Below, piece by piece: positions 36,408 to 48,239 of a stretch of DNA of 64,000 bases; the stretch's first letter is position 1; every line of letters begins with the position of its first letter. The stretch spans positions 596,017,318 through 596,081,317 of the forward strand of contig NC_045426.1 in NCBI RefSeq assembly GCF_902635505.1, written 5' to 3'. This DNA comes from Sarcophilus harrisii. Its lineage: Eukaryota > Chordata > Mammalia > Dasyuromorphia > Dasyuridae. The notes below the pieces were generated by a model that made no database searches, was not told the DNA's origin, and saw nothing but the letters and a program-made list of their open reading frames with translations. The translations under genes were made by a program, and so were the position numbers.

Positions 36408-37026
36408 TGTAATGGGCCAGAACTCTGGAGAAATATACTTGAGGCAAGGATTCTTACAAAAAGTTATTAACTCAGTGGAATTGATAAGACAATGGTGTCC
36501 AGTTTATCATGATGATTAATGGTTCTCTAATTCAGTATGATTGATTTAATCTTACAACAAATAACAGCTCTTTAGTGATATAATGATTGGCTTATACTCA
36601 GTATGATGAATTAATTTAATTGTAATAGAGTATATAAACTGGGGACAAACTCAGCCTCAGAGAGAAGACTTAACCAGCCTTAACTTAAATGGTGGCTATC
36701 CTGCCTTTATCACTTCTCCACTAAGACCAAGGACTTGGGTTGGTCCCAAGATCCTCCAGAGAGCTAGTCTGGACACTATTTTAATCCAACCTGGTGTGCA
36801 GGCCCTAGAAAGCAATGGTACATTTTGTCACCCCAACTTGATGGCTTTAGAAAGCAGGACATTACATTTGGATGTACAGACTGCTGACTGGCTGGCTGAC
36901 TGAAACTGCTGATGCAGACTGGGAGACTGAAGGAAACAATAACGACTTTGGACTTTATCCCTGATTATTCTTGTAATTGTTCTGTTGAGACCAAGGCTGG
37001 TCCCAAGACCTCCAGAAAGCTAACCA
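36408..37026 (+). mobile_element. 3' LTR of the class II ERV
   Basis: It starts TGTAATGGGCC after the polypurine tract. A TATA-like 'gtatataaactgggg' lies near 36630. The end is put at CA (37026) because the CR1/L3 element resumes right after; 37036 is also possible. A ~45-base segment ('ccaaggctggtcccaagacc' type) occurs twice, near 36725 and 36990. Confidence 0.78.
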
Positions 37027-37268
37027 GAACCTTACAAACCTATGACAAATGTTATTTCAATGTCAGAATGAACTTCTGAACCATGAGAGTTTTCCAAATA
37101 GAATCGTAATATATAAGTTTCTCCATATGCGCCTTCTCACTGGAAGCTTTCAAGTAGAGAGGAATCACCACTTGATTGGGAAATCATGGAGTCAATTCCT
37201 GTAGAGGCAGATATTGAATTAAATAATTCACAAGGTCCCTTTCAATTCTCAATTTTCATGATTCAAAT
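37027..37268 (+). repeat. CR1/L3 LINE 3' end, right part
   Basis: 'aatgtcagaatgaacttctg', 'aaccatgagagttttccaaa', 'ggaagctttcaagtagagag' and 'aattcacaaggtccctttca' match the terminal part of CR1/L3 and continue the piece at 34015-34230. Confidence 0.8.
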
Positions 37269-37269
37269 T

Positions 37270-37980
37270 AGTTTCAAATCAGTTATTTTAGTATCACTTT
37301 GAGTACATTTTATATGTAAATTAATATGATATTAATTAATATTATCACTGTTTCATTTTCCAATTGCATGATATACTCGAAGTATTAGGAAACAGAGGTC
37401 AATGAAGCTGATATGCATTTTTCTTTATGCATTCATAACTTGATTTTTCCCCTAATCATTTAAAACATTATATGAATTCTGTGACTCCAGTGCCTGCATG
37501 AATATCATTGTCAGGTTATCTATTGGTAATTATGTAAAATCTTGCACATGTTATTTTCCAGTGTTTTTGAGGATGGAACTACATTGGTACAAAGTATGCC
37601 ACAAAGTCTAGAAAACTGTATTCACTCTGGTTATCATCATTTATTCTTTGATAAAAGCTAATTGATATAAAATGATATAATTAATGGGAAGGTCTAATGA
37701 GTTCTGTAATTGATAGCACAAGCAAAATAACACCCCCCCCAAGAGAAAAATACAAACTTGAATTCTTGGTTAGGTAAAGAGCTATAGAAGTCAGAAGGAA
37801 CATGAATTAGATTTCAAGATAATATTATGGAAGATGATGTTGGAAGAATAGGAATCATTTTTCTCCACAGAGCTAGGAATTCTACTAAAATCAATGTTCA
37901 GTAAATGATAAATAGATTGACAGTTAGTTAGCTATCATTCCTTTGAATCATTCAAGGGAATCTGACCAATAATCAATCAG
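37270..37980. other. No recognised gene or repeat
   Basis: AT-rich, with a C8 run near 37733. Nothing recognised. Confidence 0.45.
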
Positions 37981-40578
37981 TGACCATTCATTTTATTTTT
38001 AATTTTTTTTATTATAGCTTTTTATTTACAAGATATATGCATGGGTAATTTTTCAGCATTGACAGTTGCAAAACCTTTTGTTCCAATTTTTCCCCTCCTT
38101 CCCCCTACCCATTCCTTCAGATGGCAGGTAGACCAATACATGGTAAATATGTTAAAGTATATGCTAAATACAATATATGTATATATGTCCATGCAGTTAT
38201 TTTCCTGTACCAGAAGAATTGGACTTTGAAATAGAGTACAATTAACCTGTGAAGGAAATAAAAAATACAGGCAGACAAAAATAGAGGTTTTGGGAATTCT
38301 ATGTTAGTGGTTCATAATCTTTTCCCAGAGTTCTTTCCATGGGTATAGCTGGTTCAGTTCATTACTGCTCTATTGGAACTGGTTTATTTCATCTCATTGT
38401 TGAAGAGGGCCATATACATCAGAATTGATCATCATATAGTAGTAGTATAGTAGTAGAAGTATTATTGAAGTATATAATAATCTCCTGGTCTTGCTCATTT
38501 CACTCAGCATCAGTTCATGTAAGTCTCTCCAGGACTTTCTGAAATCATCCTGCTAGTCATTTCTTACAGAACAATGATATTCCATAATATTCATATACCA
38601 CAATTTATTCAGCCATTCTCCAATTGATGGGCATCCACTCAGTTTCCAGTTTCTGGCCATTACAAAGAGGGCTGCCACAAACATTCTTGCATGTATTTTA
38701 AGATCTCTTTGGAATATAAGCCCAGTAGTAACACTGCTGGATCAAAGGGTATGCACAATTTGATAACTTTTTGAGAATAATTCCAAATTACTCTCCAGAA
38801 TGGTTGGATGTATTCACAATTCCACCAACAATGTATCAGTGTCCCAGTTTTCCCACATCCCCCCCAACATTCCACATTACCTTTCCCTGTCATTCTAGCC
38901 AATCTGACAGGTGAGTAGTGGTATCACAGTGTTGTCTTAATTTGCATTTCTCTGATTAATAATGACTTGGAGAATCTTTTCATATGGCTATAAACAGTTT
39001 CAATTTCTTCATCTGAGAATTATCTGTTCATGTCCTTTGACTATTTATCAATTGGAGAATGGCTTGATTTCTTATAAATTAGAGTCAATTCTCTATATAT
39101 TTTGGAAATGAGGCCTTTATCAGAACCTTTGACTGTAAAAATGTTTTCCCAATTTATTGCTTCCCTTATAATCCTGTCTGCATTAGTTTTCTTTGTGCAA
39201 AAATTTTCAATTTTTGATATAATCAAAATTTTCTATTTTGTGATCAGTAATGATCTCTAGTTCTTCTTTGGTCATAAATTCCTTTCTCTTCCACAGGTTT
39301 AAGAGGTAAACTATCCTTTGTTCTTCTAATTTATTTATAATCTCATTATTTATGTCAAGGTCATGAACCCATTTTGACCTTATCTTGGTGTATGGTGTTA
39401 AGTGTGGGTCAATGTCTAATTTCTGCCATACTAATTTCCAATTTTCCCAGCAGTTTTTGTCAAACAGTGAGTTCTTATCCCAAAAGCCAGGGTCTTTGGG
39501 TTTGTCAAACACTAAATTATTAAAGTTATTGACCATTTTGTCCTTTGAATCTAACCTATTTCACTGATCATTTAGTCTATTTTTTAACCAAAACCAAATG
39601 GCTTTGGCAACTGCTGCTTTATAATGTAGTTTTAGATCTGGTACAGTTAGGCAACCTTCATTTGATTTTTTTTTTTTTCATTAGTTCCCTTGAAATTCTT
39701 GACATTTTGTTTTTCCATATGAACTTTGTTGTTATTTTTCTAGGTCATTAAAACAGTTCTTTGGGAGTCTGATTGGTATAGCATTAAATAAATAGATTAG
39801 TTTAGGTAGTATTGTCATCTTTATTATATTTGCTTGTCCTATCCAAGAGCACTTAATATTTTTCCAATTGGTTAGATCTGACTTTATTTGTGTGGAAAAT
39901 GTTTTGTAGTTTTGCTCATACAGTTCCTGATTTTCCATTGGCAGATAGATTTCCAAATATTTTATACTATCAGTAGTTACTTTAAATGAGATTTCTCTTT
40001 GTAACTCTAACTGTTGGATTTTGCTAGTGATATATAAGAATACTGATGATTTATGTGGGTTTATTTTGTATTCTGCAACTTTGCTAAAGATGTGCATTAT
40101 TTCTAATAGCTTTTTAGTAGAATCTCTGGGACTCTCTAAGTATAAGCAAAGAGTAATAAATTGGTTTCCTCATTACCTACTCTGATTCCTTTAATCTCTT
40201 TCTCAACTTTTATTGTCACAGCTAGCATTTCTAATACAATATTAAATAATAATGGTGATAATGGGCAATTTTCTTGTTTTACTCCTGATCTTATTGGGAA
40301 TGGTTCCAGTTTATCCCCATTACATATGATCCTTACTGATGGTTTTAAATAGATGCTACTGATTATTTTAAGGAAAAGTCCAATTATTCCTATACTCTCA
40401 AGTGTTTTGAATAGGAATGGATGTTGAATTATATCAAATGCTTTTTCTGCATCTATTGAGATAATTATGTGATTTTTGTTAATTTGGTTATTGATATGGT
40501 CAATTATACTAATAGTTTTCCTAATATTGAACCAGTCCTGCATTCCTGGTATAAATCCTACTTGATGACCATTCTTTT
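37981..40578 (-). mobile_element. 5'-truncated L1 (2.6 kb) with target duplications
   Basis: The body is about 40565 to 37995 (minus): the middle of the RT domain, the post-RT and C-terminal regions of ORF2, and the 3' UTR ('ttacaagatatatgcatggg' on the + strand). The near-duplicate 'tgaccattc(a)tttt' lies at 37981-37994 and 40566-40578. Fragments of open frame remain, including [15 protein letters not shown] and [16 protein letters not shown]. About 13 bases covering the second half of the FADD motif are missing near 40145, so the catalytic aspartates are gone. It is the same subfamily as the 29.7-kb copy but more broken. Confidence 0.94.
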
Positions 40579-40811
40579 AAAAGAAGAGGTTTGAAATAAA
40601 AGGGGAAACATCATTAACATATTTTAACAATGTTTTTCCCATTGCTTTTTTCTTCTTTTCTGTTTTTATTGTTACCATACATCAAAGCTTTTCTTACATT
40701 CACACCATTGTAACTTCTTAACTATCCACCCTTCCGTTATTATTTCATTTCATTATATTAATATGCACTGTATTCCTATACACATTCTATATACTGTTTC
40801 AAGTATATATT

Positions 40812-41750
40812 TTTTAGCTTTTTATTTTCAAAAAGTAGCAAAGATAGTTTTCAATATTCACCTTTGTAAGACCTTATGTTCCAAACTTTTTCTCCCTACC
40901 TTTCTCCCATTCCCTCCATTGGACAGCAAGCAATCCAATATATGTTAAAATATGTGCAGTTCTTCTATACATATTTCCACAATTATCATGCTGCACAAGA
41001 AAAATGATAGCAAAAAGGGAAAAATGAGAAAGAAAACAAAAAAAAAAAGCAAGCATCTAACAATAAAAAAGGTGAATATACTATGTTGTGATCCACATTC
41101 AGTCCCCACATTCCTCTCTCTCAATGCAGGTGGTTCTCTCCATCATAAGTCTATTGAAACTGCCCTGAATCACCTCATTATTGAAAAGAGCTACATCCAT
41201 CAGAATTGATCATTGTATAATCTTGTTGTTGCTGTGTACAATGTTCTCCTGGTTCTACTGACGTCACTTAGCATGAGTTTATGTAAATCTCTCCAACGCT
41301 TTCTAAAATCATCCTGCTGATCATTTCTTATAGAACAATAGTATTCAAAAAACATTCATTTACTATACTAATTCAGCAGTTCGCTAACTGATGGACATCC
41401 ACTCAGTTTGCAGTTCCTTGAAACTGCAAAAAGAGCAGCTACAAACACTTTTGTACCTGTGGGTCTTTTTCCCTTTTTTATGATCTCTTTGGGATACAAA
41501 CCCAGTTAGAGACACTGTTGGATTAAAGAGTATGCACAGTTCGATAGCCCTTTGTGCATAGTTCTATATTGGTCTCCAGAATAGTTGGATAAGTTCACAA
41601 ATCCACCAGCAATATATTAGTGAACTCTTTTTCATACATCCTCTCTGACATTTATCATTATCTTTTCCTGTTGTCTTAGCTAATCTGAGGGGTGTATAGT
41701 GGTACATCAGAGTTGTTTTAATTTGTATTTCTATAATCAATAGTGATTTA
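40812..41750 (-). mobile_element. Old L1 3'-end fragment
   Basis: Complement of an older L1 3' UTR ('tgatccacattcagtcccca', 'catcctgctgatcatttctt') and the last part of ORF2 up to 'tagtggtacatcagagttgt'. The 3' UTR subfamily matches the copies at 18.5 and 42.2 kb. Confidence 0.88.
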
Positions 41751-41754
41751 GATA

Positions 41755-42148
41755 GGCTAATTTTATTTAAACATCATTTTAAGTATCATATCTCTGACCA
41801 ACAATCTGTTATATTTATATCATCTACTGAATAAGTTACAAACCCTGACTTTGTTAGTCAAGAACTGCCATAATACAACTCCAACCCACTTAACAGTCAT
41901 AACCAACTTTTCACTTAACTGAACCATTTACTCCAAAATATGAAACCAACTTTTCACTTAACTGAATCATTTACTCCAAAAATAAGTGCTTTATTTACTG
42001 TTCCCTCAATTCTGTAGAAAATTTACCAGACTGATCCCCATTGCCCTCATCATCCTGGATTGTTTATACTTAGTTCTTTGAGGTTGAAGCAAAGAGAAAT
42101 AATAATTTCACAGAAACTTCTTTATTAGATTGTCTTTTTGGAGTATAT
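41755..42148. other. No recognised repeat; short internal duplication
   Basis: The phrase 'accaacttttcacttaactg' occurs twice, near 41903 and 41944, followed each time by 'atttactccaaaa', giving a ~41-base tandem duplication. Nothing else recognised. Confidence 0.6.
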
Positions 42149-42149
42149 A

Positions 42150-42712
42150 TTTTTATTTATCTTTTTTATTAAGGGTTTTTAATTTTCAAAAGGTATGCAT
42201 GGATAATTTTTCCAAAATTAATCCCCACAAAACCTCATGTTCCAGTTTCCCCCCTTTTTCCCATCCCTCAATAAATAGCAAGCATTCAAATATATGTTAA
42301 ACATAGTAAAATATGTTAAATCCAATATATGCATATAAATTTATACAGTTATCTTGCTGCTTAAAAAATCAAATCAAAAAGGAAAAAAATGACAAAAAAA
42401 ATAAAATGCAAACAAACAACAACAAAAAGAGTGAAAATGCTATGTTGTGATATACAATCAGTTCCCACAATCCTCTTTCTCTTCATCACAAGATCATTAG
42501 AACTACTCTGAATCATCTCAGAGAAGTTGAGATGATTGAGAAGTATCACATCCATCAGAATTGATCGTTGTATAATCTTGCTGTTGCAATGTACAATGAT
42601 CTCCTGGTTTTGATCATTTCACTTAGCATCAGTTCATATAAGTCTCTTCAAATCTCTCTGAAATCATCCTGCTGATCATTTCTTGTAGAACAATAATATT
42701 CCATGGTCTTCA
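42150..42712 (-). mobile_element. Old L1 3' UTR fragment
   Basis: 'ggtatgcatggataattttt', 'gttgtgatatacaatcagtt' and 'ttcacttagcatcagttcat' are the complement of the L1 3' UTR. It is truncated just before the ORF2 end. Confidence 0.88.
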
Positions 42713-42829
42713 TCACTGACCATGATTTGGCTAGGTGTAGCTACTTTTCAAGTCTGTAATCTTCATAGCTCTCATTGTTGCAAAGTTTTTCTCTGTATTG
42801 ATTTACAATCTGGCTCTTTGTAATGTGAC

Positions 42830-43030
42830 CCCTAATTCTGTACTAAAGAGATCATAAGAATAAATAAGTCACTTCCTATTCTTCAAATACATGAAGATAT
42901 GCACCAATCTAAATCTTTCCTTATCTTGACTGGTTCCTTAAACAATTCTCTATTCTGGATAGATTCTTTTGAATGTACTCATTTGCTAATATATTTCCTA
43001 AAATATGACACATAGAATAACAGAGGAAAA
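42830..43030 (-). repeat. CR1/L3 LINE remnant
   Basis: 'attcttcaaatacatgaaga', 'tctaaatctttccttatctt' and 'gctaatatatttcctaaaat' are the complement of CR1/L3. It ends at an A-run that abuts the left arm of the inverted repeat. Confidence 0.6.
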
Positions 43031-43041
43031 AAAAAAAAACA

Positions 43042-43196
43042 TTTGTGAAGGTCATTAGTTATAGGTATCTTATATTAAATCAGGAAATGATATGAAAAAA
43101 ATAATATATTTCATTTTGTGCTTTTTTTAATTTATTGTGAAAAAACATTCAACATGGATTAACAAAATGATGTCTCAAGGATCTTTTATAACACAA
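43042..43196 (-). repeat. Left arm of a ~150-bp inverted repeat
   Basis: The reverse complement of this block matches 45009-45161 at roughly 85-90% by eye, for example 'aagcacaaaatgaaatatat' and 'atgttgaatgttttttcaca' on the matching strand. The family is not recognised. The arms could be the ends of one element or two copies of one repeat in opposite orientation. Confidence 0.8.
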
Positions 43197-43199
43197 CTA

Positions 43200-43928
43200 T
43201 TCTCACATTGGAAGTACATTTTAGCTTTGTGAACTCTTCCTCCGACTGGCTGGTTGTTTCCAACTATTCTAACTAACTATTCTAGATTTGTTTTGACTAG
43301 ATCAAACTCTCTCTATATATATTACTATTATCACCCATGTACTGGACAACATGCCTCTATAAGTGAAACTTGAGGTCCTTTTAGTTGCTGTTTTTTTTTT
43401 TTTCTTTTTTCTTTTTCTGCTATGTCATTCTATCCACTAATGTTCAATTTCCAATACATTAAGACTTTTAATGTATTTTAAAGCTATAAATGTATTTAAC
43501 ATATTTAACTTTTTTTTCATTGGATTGTTGTTTCACTATTCCCTCTTCATTTTGTACTGTTTTTTTTTTTTTAACTAAAAAATACTATTCTTTACACACT
43601 CATGTTAAATTTTCTCATTAGATTTAATATATCATCTTAGCCTATTTTAGGTCTTTTCTGGAACCAGTCAGAACCATAATGGGGCAATAATTAAAGAAAT
43701 CTCAAAGTAGGAGAAAGGTAATGAATTAAGTTTAACAAGCTTTTTACTAAATCCATAATTTTTGCTGAACACTGGTGATACAAGAATGAAGTACTTCACA
43801 CGCATCTGCCCTCAAAATATTTACATTCAACTGAAAGATATATAGAAGCAAATAATTAAATACAAAGTAGATAAAGTGTGTTCAAATACTTAAATGGATT
43901 TATAGAAAAATTTTTATAAATTAGAAAT
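43200..43928. other. No recognised gene or repeat
   Basis: Contains T-runs near 43391 and 43560. Nothing else recognised. It lies inside the inverted repeat. Confidence 0.45.
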
Positions 43929-43929
43929 T

Positions 43930-44090
43930 ATAATTTATAAATATTATAATAAATTTATAATATCATTTATTATTATATCATCATTATTATATTTATATTA
44001 TTATATTATATATCATATTATTATATCATTATAAATACATAAATATTATAAATTATAAATGATATTAAATAAGAAAAATTATTATAATAA
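43930..44090. repeat. AT-only low-complexity tract (ATTATA/TAAATTATA)
   Basis: About 160 bp almost without G or C, with short internal palindromes such as 'aatttataaattataatt'-like units. Confidence 0.85.
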
Positions 44091-44091
44091 C

Positions 44092-44578
44092 TTTTTATTG
44101 ATATAACCCATGCCAGGGTAATTTTTTTACAACATTATCCCTTGTACTCACTTCTGTTCCGATTTTTCCCTCCTACCCTCCACCCCCTCCCCTAGATGGC
44201 AAGCAGCCCTGTATATGTTAAATATGTCGCAGTATATCCTAGATACAATATATGTGTGTAGAACCAAACAGTTCTCTTGTTGCACAGGGAGAATTGGATT
44301 CAGAAGGTAAAAATAACCTGTGAAGAAGAACAAAAATGCAAACAGTTTACATTCATTTCCCAATATTCTTTCTTTGGGTGTAGCTGCTTCTGTCCATCAC
44401 TGATCAATTGAATCAGAATTAGGTCTCTTTGTCAAAGAAATCCACTTCCATCAGAATACATCTTCATACAGTATCATTGTTGAAGTATATAATGATTTCC
44501 TGATTCTGCTCATTTCACTTAGCATCAGTTCATATAAGTCTCTCCAAGCCTCTCTGTATTCATCCTGCTGGTCATTAC

Positions 44579-44580
<2 letters not shown>
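44092..44580 (-). mobile_element. L1 3' UTR fragment, divergent subfamily
   Basis: 'ctttttattgatataaccca', 'ccctccaccccctcccctag' and 'ttcacttagcatcagttcat' are the complement of an L1 3' UTR. The insert start 'cccatgccagggtaattttt' differs from the other copies. It ends at 'catcctgctggtcatta', next to a TA microsatellite. Confidence 0.88.
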
Positions 44581-44581
<1 letters not shown>

Positions 44582-44632
<51 letters not shown>

Positions 44633-44690
44633 ACATAAGTATAAATAAATAAATATATATGTATTCAAACATATATATTTATTTATACTT
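44582..44690. repeat. (TA)n microsatellite and TATT-rich tract
   Basis: About 23 TA units, then two copies of 'attcaaacata' separated by AT-rich sequence. Confidence 0.9.
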
Positions 44691-45008
44691 AATAGACATT
44701 ATTAATCTATTTTCCCTTGTGTGGGTAGACAGATCAAATTCTTTTGAGTGATTATAGATCTCTTTCATGAGGCTTTTCAATGACAAGGATTTATGCAATA
44801 AGCACAATATCATCCTAATATAGAAATAATTGGAGGACCACATCATTATCTACATGAAATTTCTTTTTAATCTGGTCTCTGAACAAAATTTATTGATCAC
44901 ACTGATGAATACTTTCAGTAAACAGATTTCTCTGTTTTATATGTAGGTGGTCTTTGAAGAGTCATTTCTGTTCTTATATCTTCCGATCCTCAATGATCTT
45001 GGGAGTCA

Positions 45009-45161
45009 TTGTGTTATTAAAGATCCTCGAGGCATCATTTTGTTCATCTATGTTGAATGTTTTTTCACAATAAATAAAACAAGCACAAAATGAAATATAT
45101 TATTTTTTCATATCAGTTCTGATTTAATATCAGATACCTCTAGCTAATGACCCTCACAAAA
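45009..45161 (+). repeat. Right arm of the ~150-bp inverted repeat
   Basis: Pairs with 43042-43196 over about 150 bases. The outer end 'gctaatgaccctcacaaa' pairs with 'atttgtgaaggtcattagt' of the left arm. Confidence 0.8.
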
Positions 45162-45164
45162 AAT

Positions 45165-45630
45165 TTGGATAGATGGAGAAGTAGACATATGTGTTAAAAT
45201 ATATACAAAGTAATGGAGGTAGATGCTAACGAAGGTTTTCTGAATAAAGCAGCACTTGAGTATAGTCTTATGGGACAAAGAAGTTCATATGGTGACAGGA
45301 GGGGATAATAAATCTTCCAAAAGCTAAGCAATTTCAGGAACAAAAATTCTGTTGTATCTTTATTCTAGGAACTGAGTTGAGAAGTATGCTAGACAAATGA
45401 TCATGCAGTCTTTGCTTAAAAATCTTCAAGGAGAATGAACACAATCAATCTATTCCACTTTTGGACAGCTCTATTTGTTCATAAACTTTCTATAGCATCA
45501 AGTCTAAATTTTACTCTTTGCAACTTTCAATTATGATTTCCAGTTGTTCTTTGTGAAACTAAGCAAAACAAACTTCTTTATAAGAACATTTCAAATAAAT
45601 GAACATAATTTTCATGCCCCTGGAACAACT
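45165..45630. other. No recognised gene or repeat
   Basis: Nothing recognised. Confidence 0.45.
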
Positions 45631-45631
45631 A

Positions 45632-45724
45632 GGTGGTACTATGGATAAAGTGTTGGGCTTGGAAAGCCTTCTCTTTCTGAGTTCAAATTCAATCTCACAC
45701 AATTACAAACTGTGTGAATCTAGC
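45632..45724 (+). repeat. WSINE-like SINE, left part
   Basis: 'aactaggtggtactatggat', 'aaagtgttgggcttggaaag' and 'tctgagttcaaattcaatct' (B box) are the head of the SINE. It is interrupted by the solo LTR and resumes at 46120. Confidence 0.88.
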
Positions 45725-46119
45725 TGTAATGGGCTGAGGTTTGAGTTGATGCACTGAGGTCCCAAGCACATGAGGCTAAATAGTAATTGGACTATACTCT
45801 ATTAATATACATGCTTGGATAAAGAATGGTCCCTGCCCACTCTCTGTGCAAGTCCTGATGTGTTGTATAGGAAATGACGATTTTGGTGGGTGGAGACAGA
45901 GACAGGAAGAGAGGTGGGGAGAGATTGGGCCTGGGTTCCATGCTTGTAGCTGCTGTTTGTGTGACTGTTGGTCTAGCTAGCTTCTTGACTCAGCTGCACA
46001 CATTGCTATCGCCCATTCTCTTCCACCTCCAATCTTTCTTCACTGAGAATAAAGATTGATGATTTTCCCCTAACCTGAATTCCTGACTCCTGCTGATTTT
46101 AAAATACGCGGTCTTCACA
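45725..46119 (+). mobile_element. Solo LTR inserted in a SINE
   Basis: The 395-bp block starts TGTAATGGGCTGAGG and ends in TTCACA, with a polyadenylation signal 'gagaataaagattgatg' near 46043. The SINE continues across it, so the borders are well set. The flanks tctagc and cctagg are a plausible decayed 6-bp target duplication, as made by class II integrases. No internal sequence remains. Confidence 0.85.
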
Positions 46120-46268
46120 CCTAGGCAATCATATAACCCTCTTTGTCTCAGTTTCTTTATCTTTAAAATAAGGTGTAGGAGGAAATGATAAAGTATCCTA
46201 CTACCTTTGCCAAGAAAGCCCTAAATGGGATCACAAAGAGTTAGATAGGATTGAAACAATTGATCAAA
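46120..46268 (+). repeat. WSINE-like SINE, right part
   Basis: 'tctcagtttctttatcttta', 'taggaggaaatgataaagta' and 'atcacaaagagttagatagg' continue the SINE begun at 45632. Confidence 0.85.
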
Positions 46269-46542
46269 CTACCTGGTCCTATAATTAACTGACAGTAATA
46301 CCCACAAATCAATCAACAAAAATGAATTGATAAGTGGGTGGACTTCTTTGTGTCCAGATTTCATAACACTTTTCCTCTAGCCCTGTCTCATACTGGAGTA
46401 CTTATGATCCATAGCCATATTGCAATCTTCATGTACTTCTACCTAAGTTCTTCTCAGCCTCTCATCAGATGATGCTGAATCTTCTCTTTTGCTTCTCAGT
46501 TTAATCTACTCTAGCTTCTTAAGAAAAATTTTTATATTATCC

Positions 46543-47790
46543 TGTGGTGTTCTTTTTCTTTAAAATAATAATAGTTCTCTCTGGGAGAGAGGGTTTCTTG
46601 GGGAGGTTTTCTGGAGACAGCCTTAGTTTCAGTTGAAAGTAAATAATCACCTAAAATTGCAGCCAGCTGGTAAAAATACAAATGTTTATTTTCTCCTTCC
46701 AAAATAGCCGGTTAGTTGGGGCCTATCTCTCTGCTTGGTTCTAAGAGCTCTTGCAGCTTTGTCCTTGGCTTCTGCCTCTGCTTTTTTCAGCCTCCAGCCA
46801 ACACCAAGGTGGAAGATGCAATGAATCTCTCTTGCCTCCGAAAGAGGGCTTCTGCCTCACAATCTCCCAGAGTGCTGAATCTCCGACCCTTGGGAATGTT
46901 CCCAAGTAAAAATCTCTCGAGTGGCTCACTGAAGCTGTATTTATGCTGCTTCTCTGAAAGTGGGACTGTGGGATATCTCCAAGCGTGCTCTCTGGGCCTA
47001 AGAGCTTCAAGGGAGGTGTGAATTCGGATATCTCATAGTAAACCCTGAAATCTCCCAAATGTGTGAACTCCAATGAGTATTTAAATACATCTTGCTTATA
47101 AGAGCTCTCTAAAGGTGTGAACACAAGCATTACAGTCAATCGGTATTAGCAACTTATCACCTTGTAAGGATTCCCTCTAAGGTGTGAACCAATAAGCATT
47201 GTATCAATTTCATTGAGTTAATCCTGGGTTAACACCAGGATTCTGACATCTCCCTTGAGTTTTCACCTTGTTTCAAGTTGAGTTGGCACTAGGATTCCCA
47301 CATCTCCCCCTTTCTTTTGATTTAGTACATAGGTGGTCATAACCTCCTTGACTTCTCAAGAAGGTGAGAACCCCAAAAAGGTGATCATGCCTTCCCTGAC
47401 TACTCAAAAAAGGAGTGAAAACACCATAAAAAGAAGGTGGTCATGCCCTCCCTGACATCTCAGGAAGGGAGATGAAAACACCAAAGGAAAATAGAAAATC
47501 AAATCAGATTAGCGAGTTTCTAAAGGGGCTCACTTGAATCAGGTATGAAACAAGGTGTACAATATGGGAGGCATTACACATAAGTACATAAGTTCATAGC
47601 AATATAACCCAGGCTAGTAGTAATGTAACAAATAACATGAATCAACATGAGAATTTGTACATGTCCATTAGTCCTAGAAATAGTCCAAAAGGAACCCATT
47701 ATCCATTAGTTCATGTGCCAACTTTATCCTTGTACTATGTTCAGCCATTGGTCTCATGCTCTAACTGCCCCATAAATAATGTTTTTCTTC
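46543..47790 (-). mobile_element. Second class II-like ERV fragment with LTR
   Basis: On the minus strand: part of env TM (about 47790-47680), a 3' UTR with imperfect ~50-bp units, a polypurine tract (47303-47319, 'caaaagaaagggggaga') and an LTR (47302 to about 46543) starting TGTGGGAATCC. A polyadenylation signal lies near 46688 and a TATA-like 'cataaatac' near 46940. The internal part matches the ERV at 36.1-36.4 kb, but the LTR does not. The element is broken and most of it is absent. The 46543 end is an estimate. Confidence 0.78.
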
Positions 47791-47794
47791 AGAG

Positions 47795-48130
47795 TCTATG
47801 TGAGAGGTAAATACTAAGGATATTTTCAGCACTTTTTTTTTTTTCTGAACAAGATACTGGACTCCCCACATTAGTAAATTCAGCTCCTATACAGTGCCCA
47901 ATATGACTCATACTTTGAACTTCTATGGTCATTAATGTTCTTCAAACTTCTTATGTCATAAGAATAGAAAGGGTAGCTTTCCCCCTTTTCTCCTAGTAAG
48001 ATTTTGAGTTCCCATAGCTCTCTGTAAGATGCCAGCTTCCACTTGTATCAAAGTGTTTCCTAACTTCCTGTGATTTTTATAATTCTGTTATCCACTCTAA
48101 AGTGTCAGAGTCCTAAGCTACACTATAATG
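47795..48130. other. No recognised gene; possibly more ERV interior
   Basis: It follows directly on the ERV fragment and may belong to it, but no retroviral motif can be recognised. Confidence 0.35.
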
Positions 48131-48134
48131 TTGC

Positions 48135-48235
48135 TAATAACTATCATTCAATCAATCAATCAACAAGCATTTAAGTTAAACATATATTAGACTCCATGTA
48201 CTCTACTAAATGCTAGGCTTAAAAAAATGAAGTAG
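48135..48235 (+). repeat. Start of the ancient ~1-kb repeat
   Basis: 'caatcaatcaacaagcattt' and 'ctctactaaatgctaggctt' match the start of the repeat at 17500. Confidence 0.6.
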
Positions 48236-48239
48236 ATTT

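Larger units (their letters stand above)
34900..37026 (+). mobile_element. Broken class II (betaretrovirus-like) ERV with 3' LTR
   Basis: Recognisable parts in order are gag nucleocapsid (about 34959-35219), the C-terminal part of pol integrase (about 35549-35746), part of env TM (about 35830-36110), a 3' UTR, a polypurine tract and one LTR (36408-37026). No 5' LTR is visible. Most of the interior is missing and the element is clearly broken, with at least several breaks. The two zinc knuckles and the integrase sequence point to class II. The whole composite, including the actin pseudogene, is flanked by the short near-match gaactt / gaacct within the CR1/L3 element. Age is moderate to old. 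Confidence 0.88.

Noticed and set aside
46741-47139. 132-codon minus-strand open frame
   Set aside because: It lies within the LTR of the second ERV, in a GC-richer promoter region, and shows no domain.
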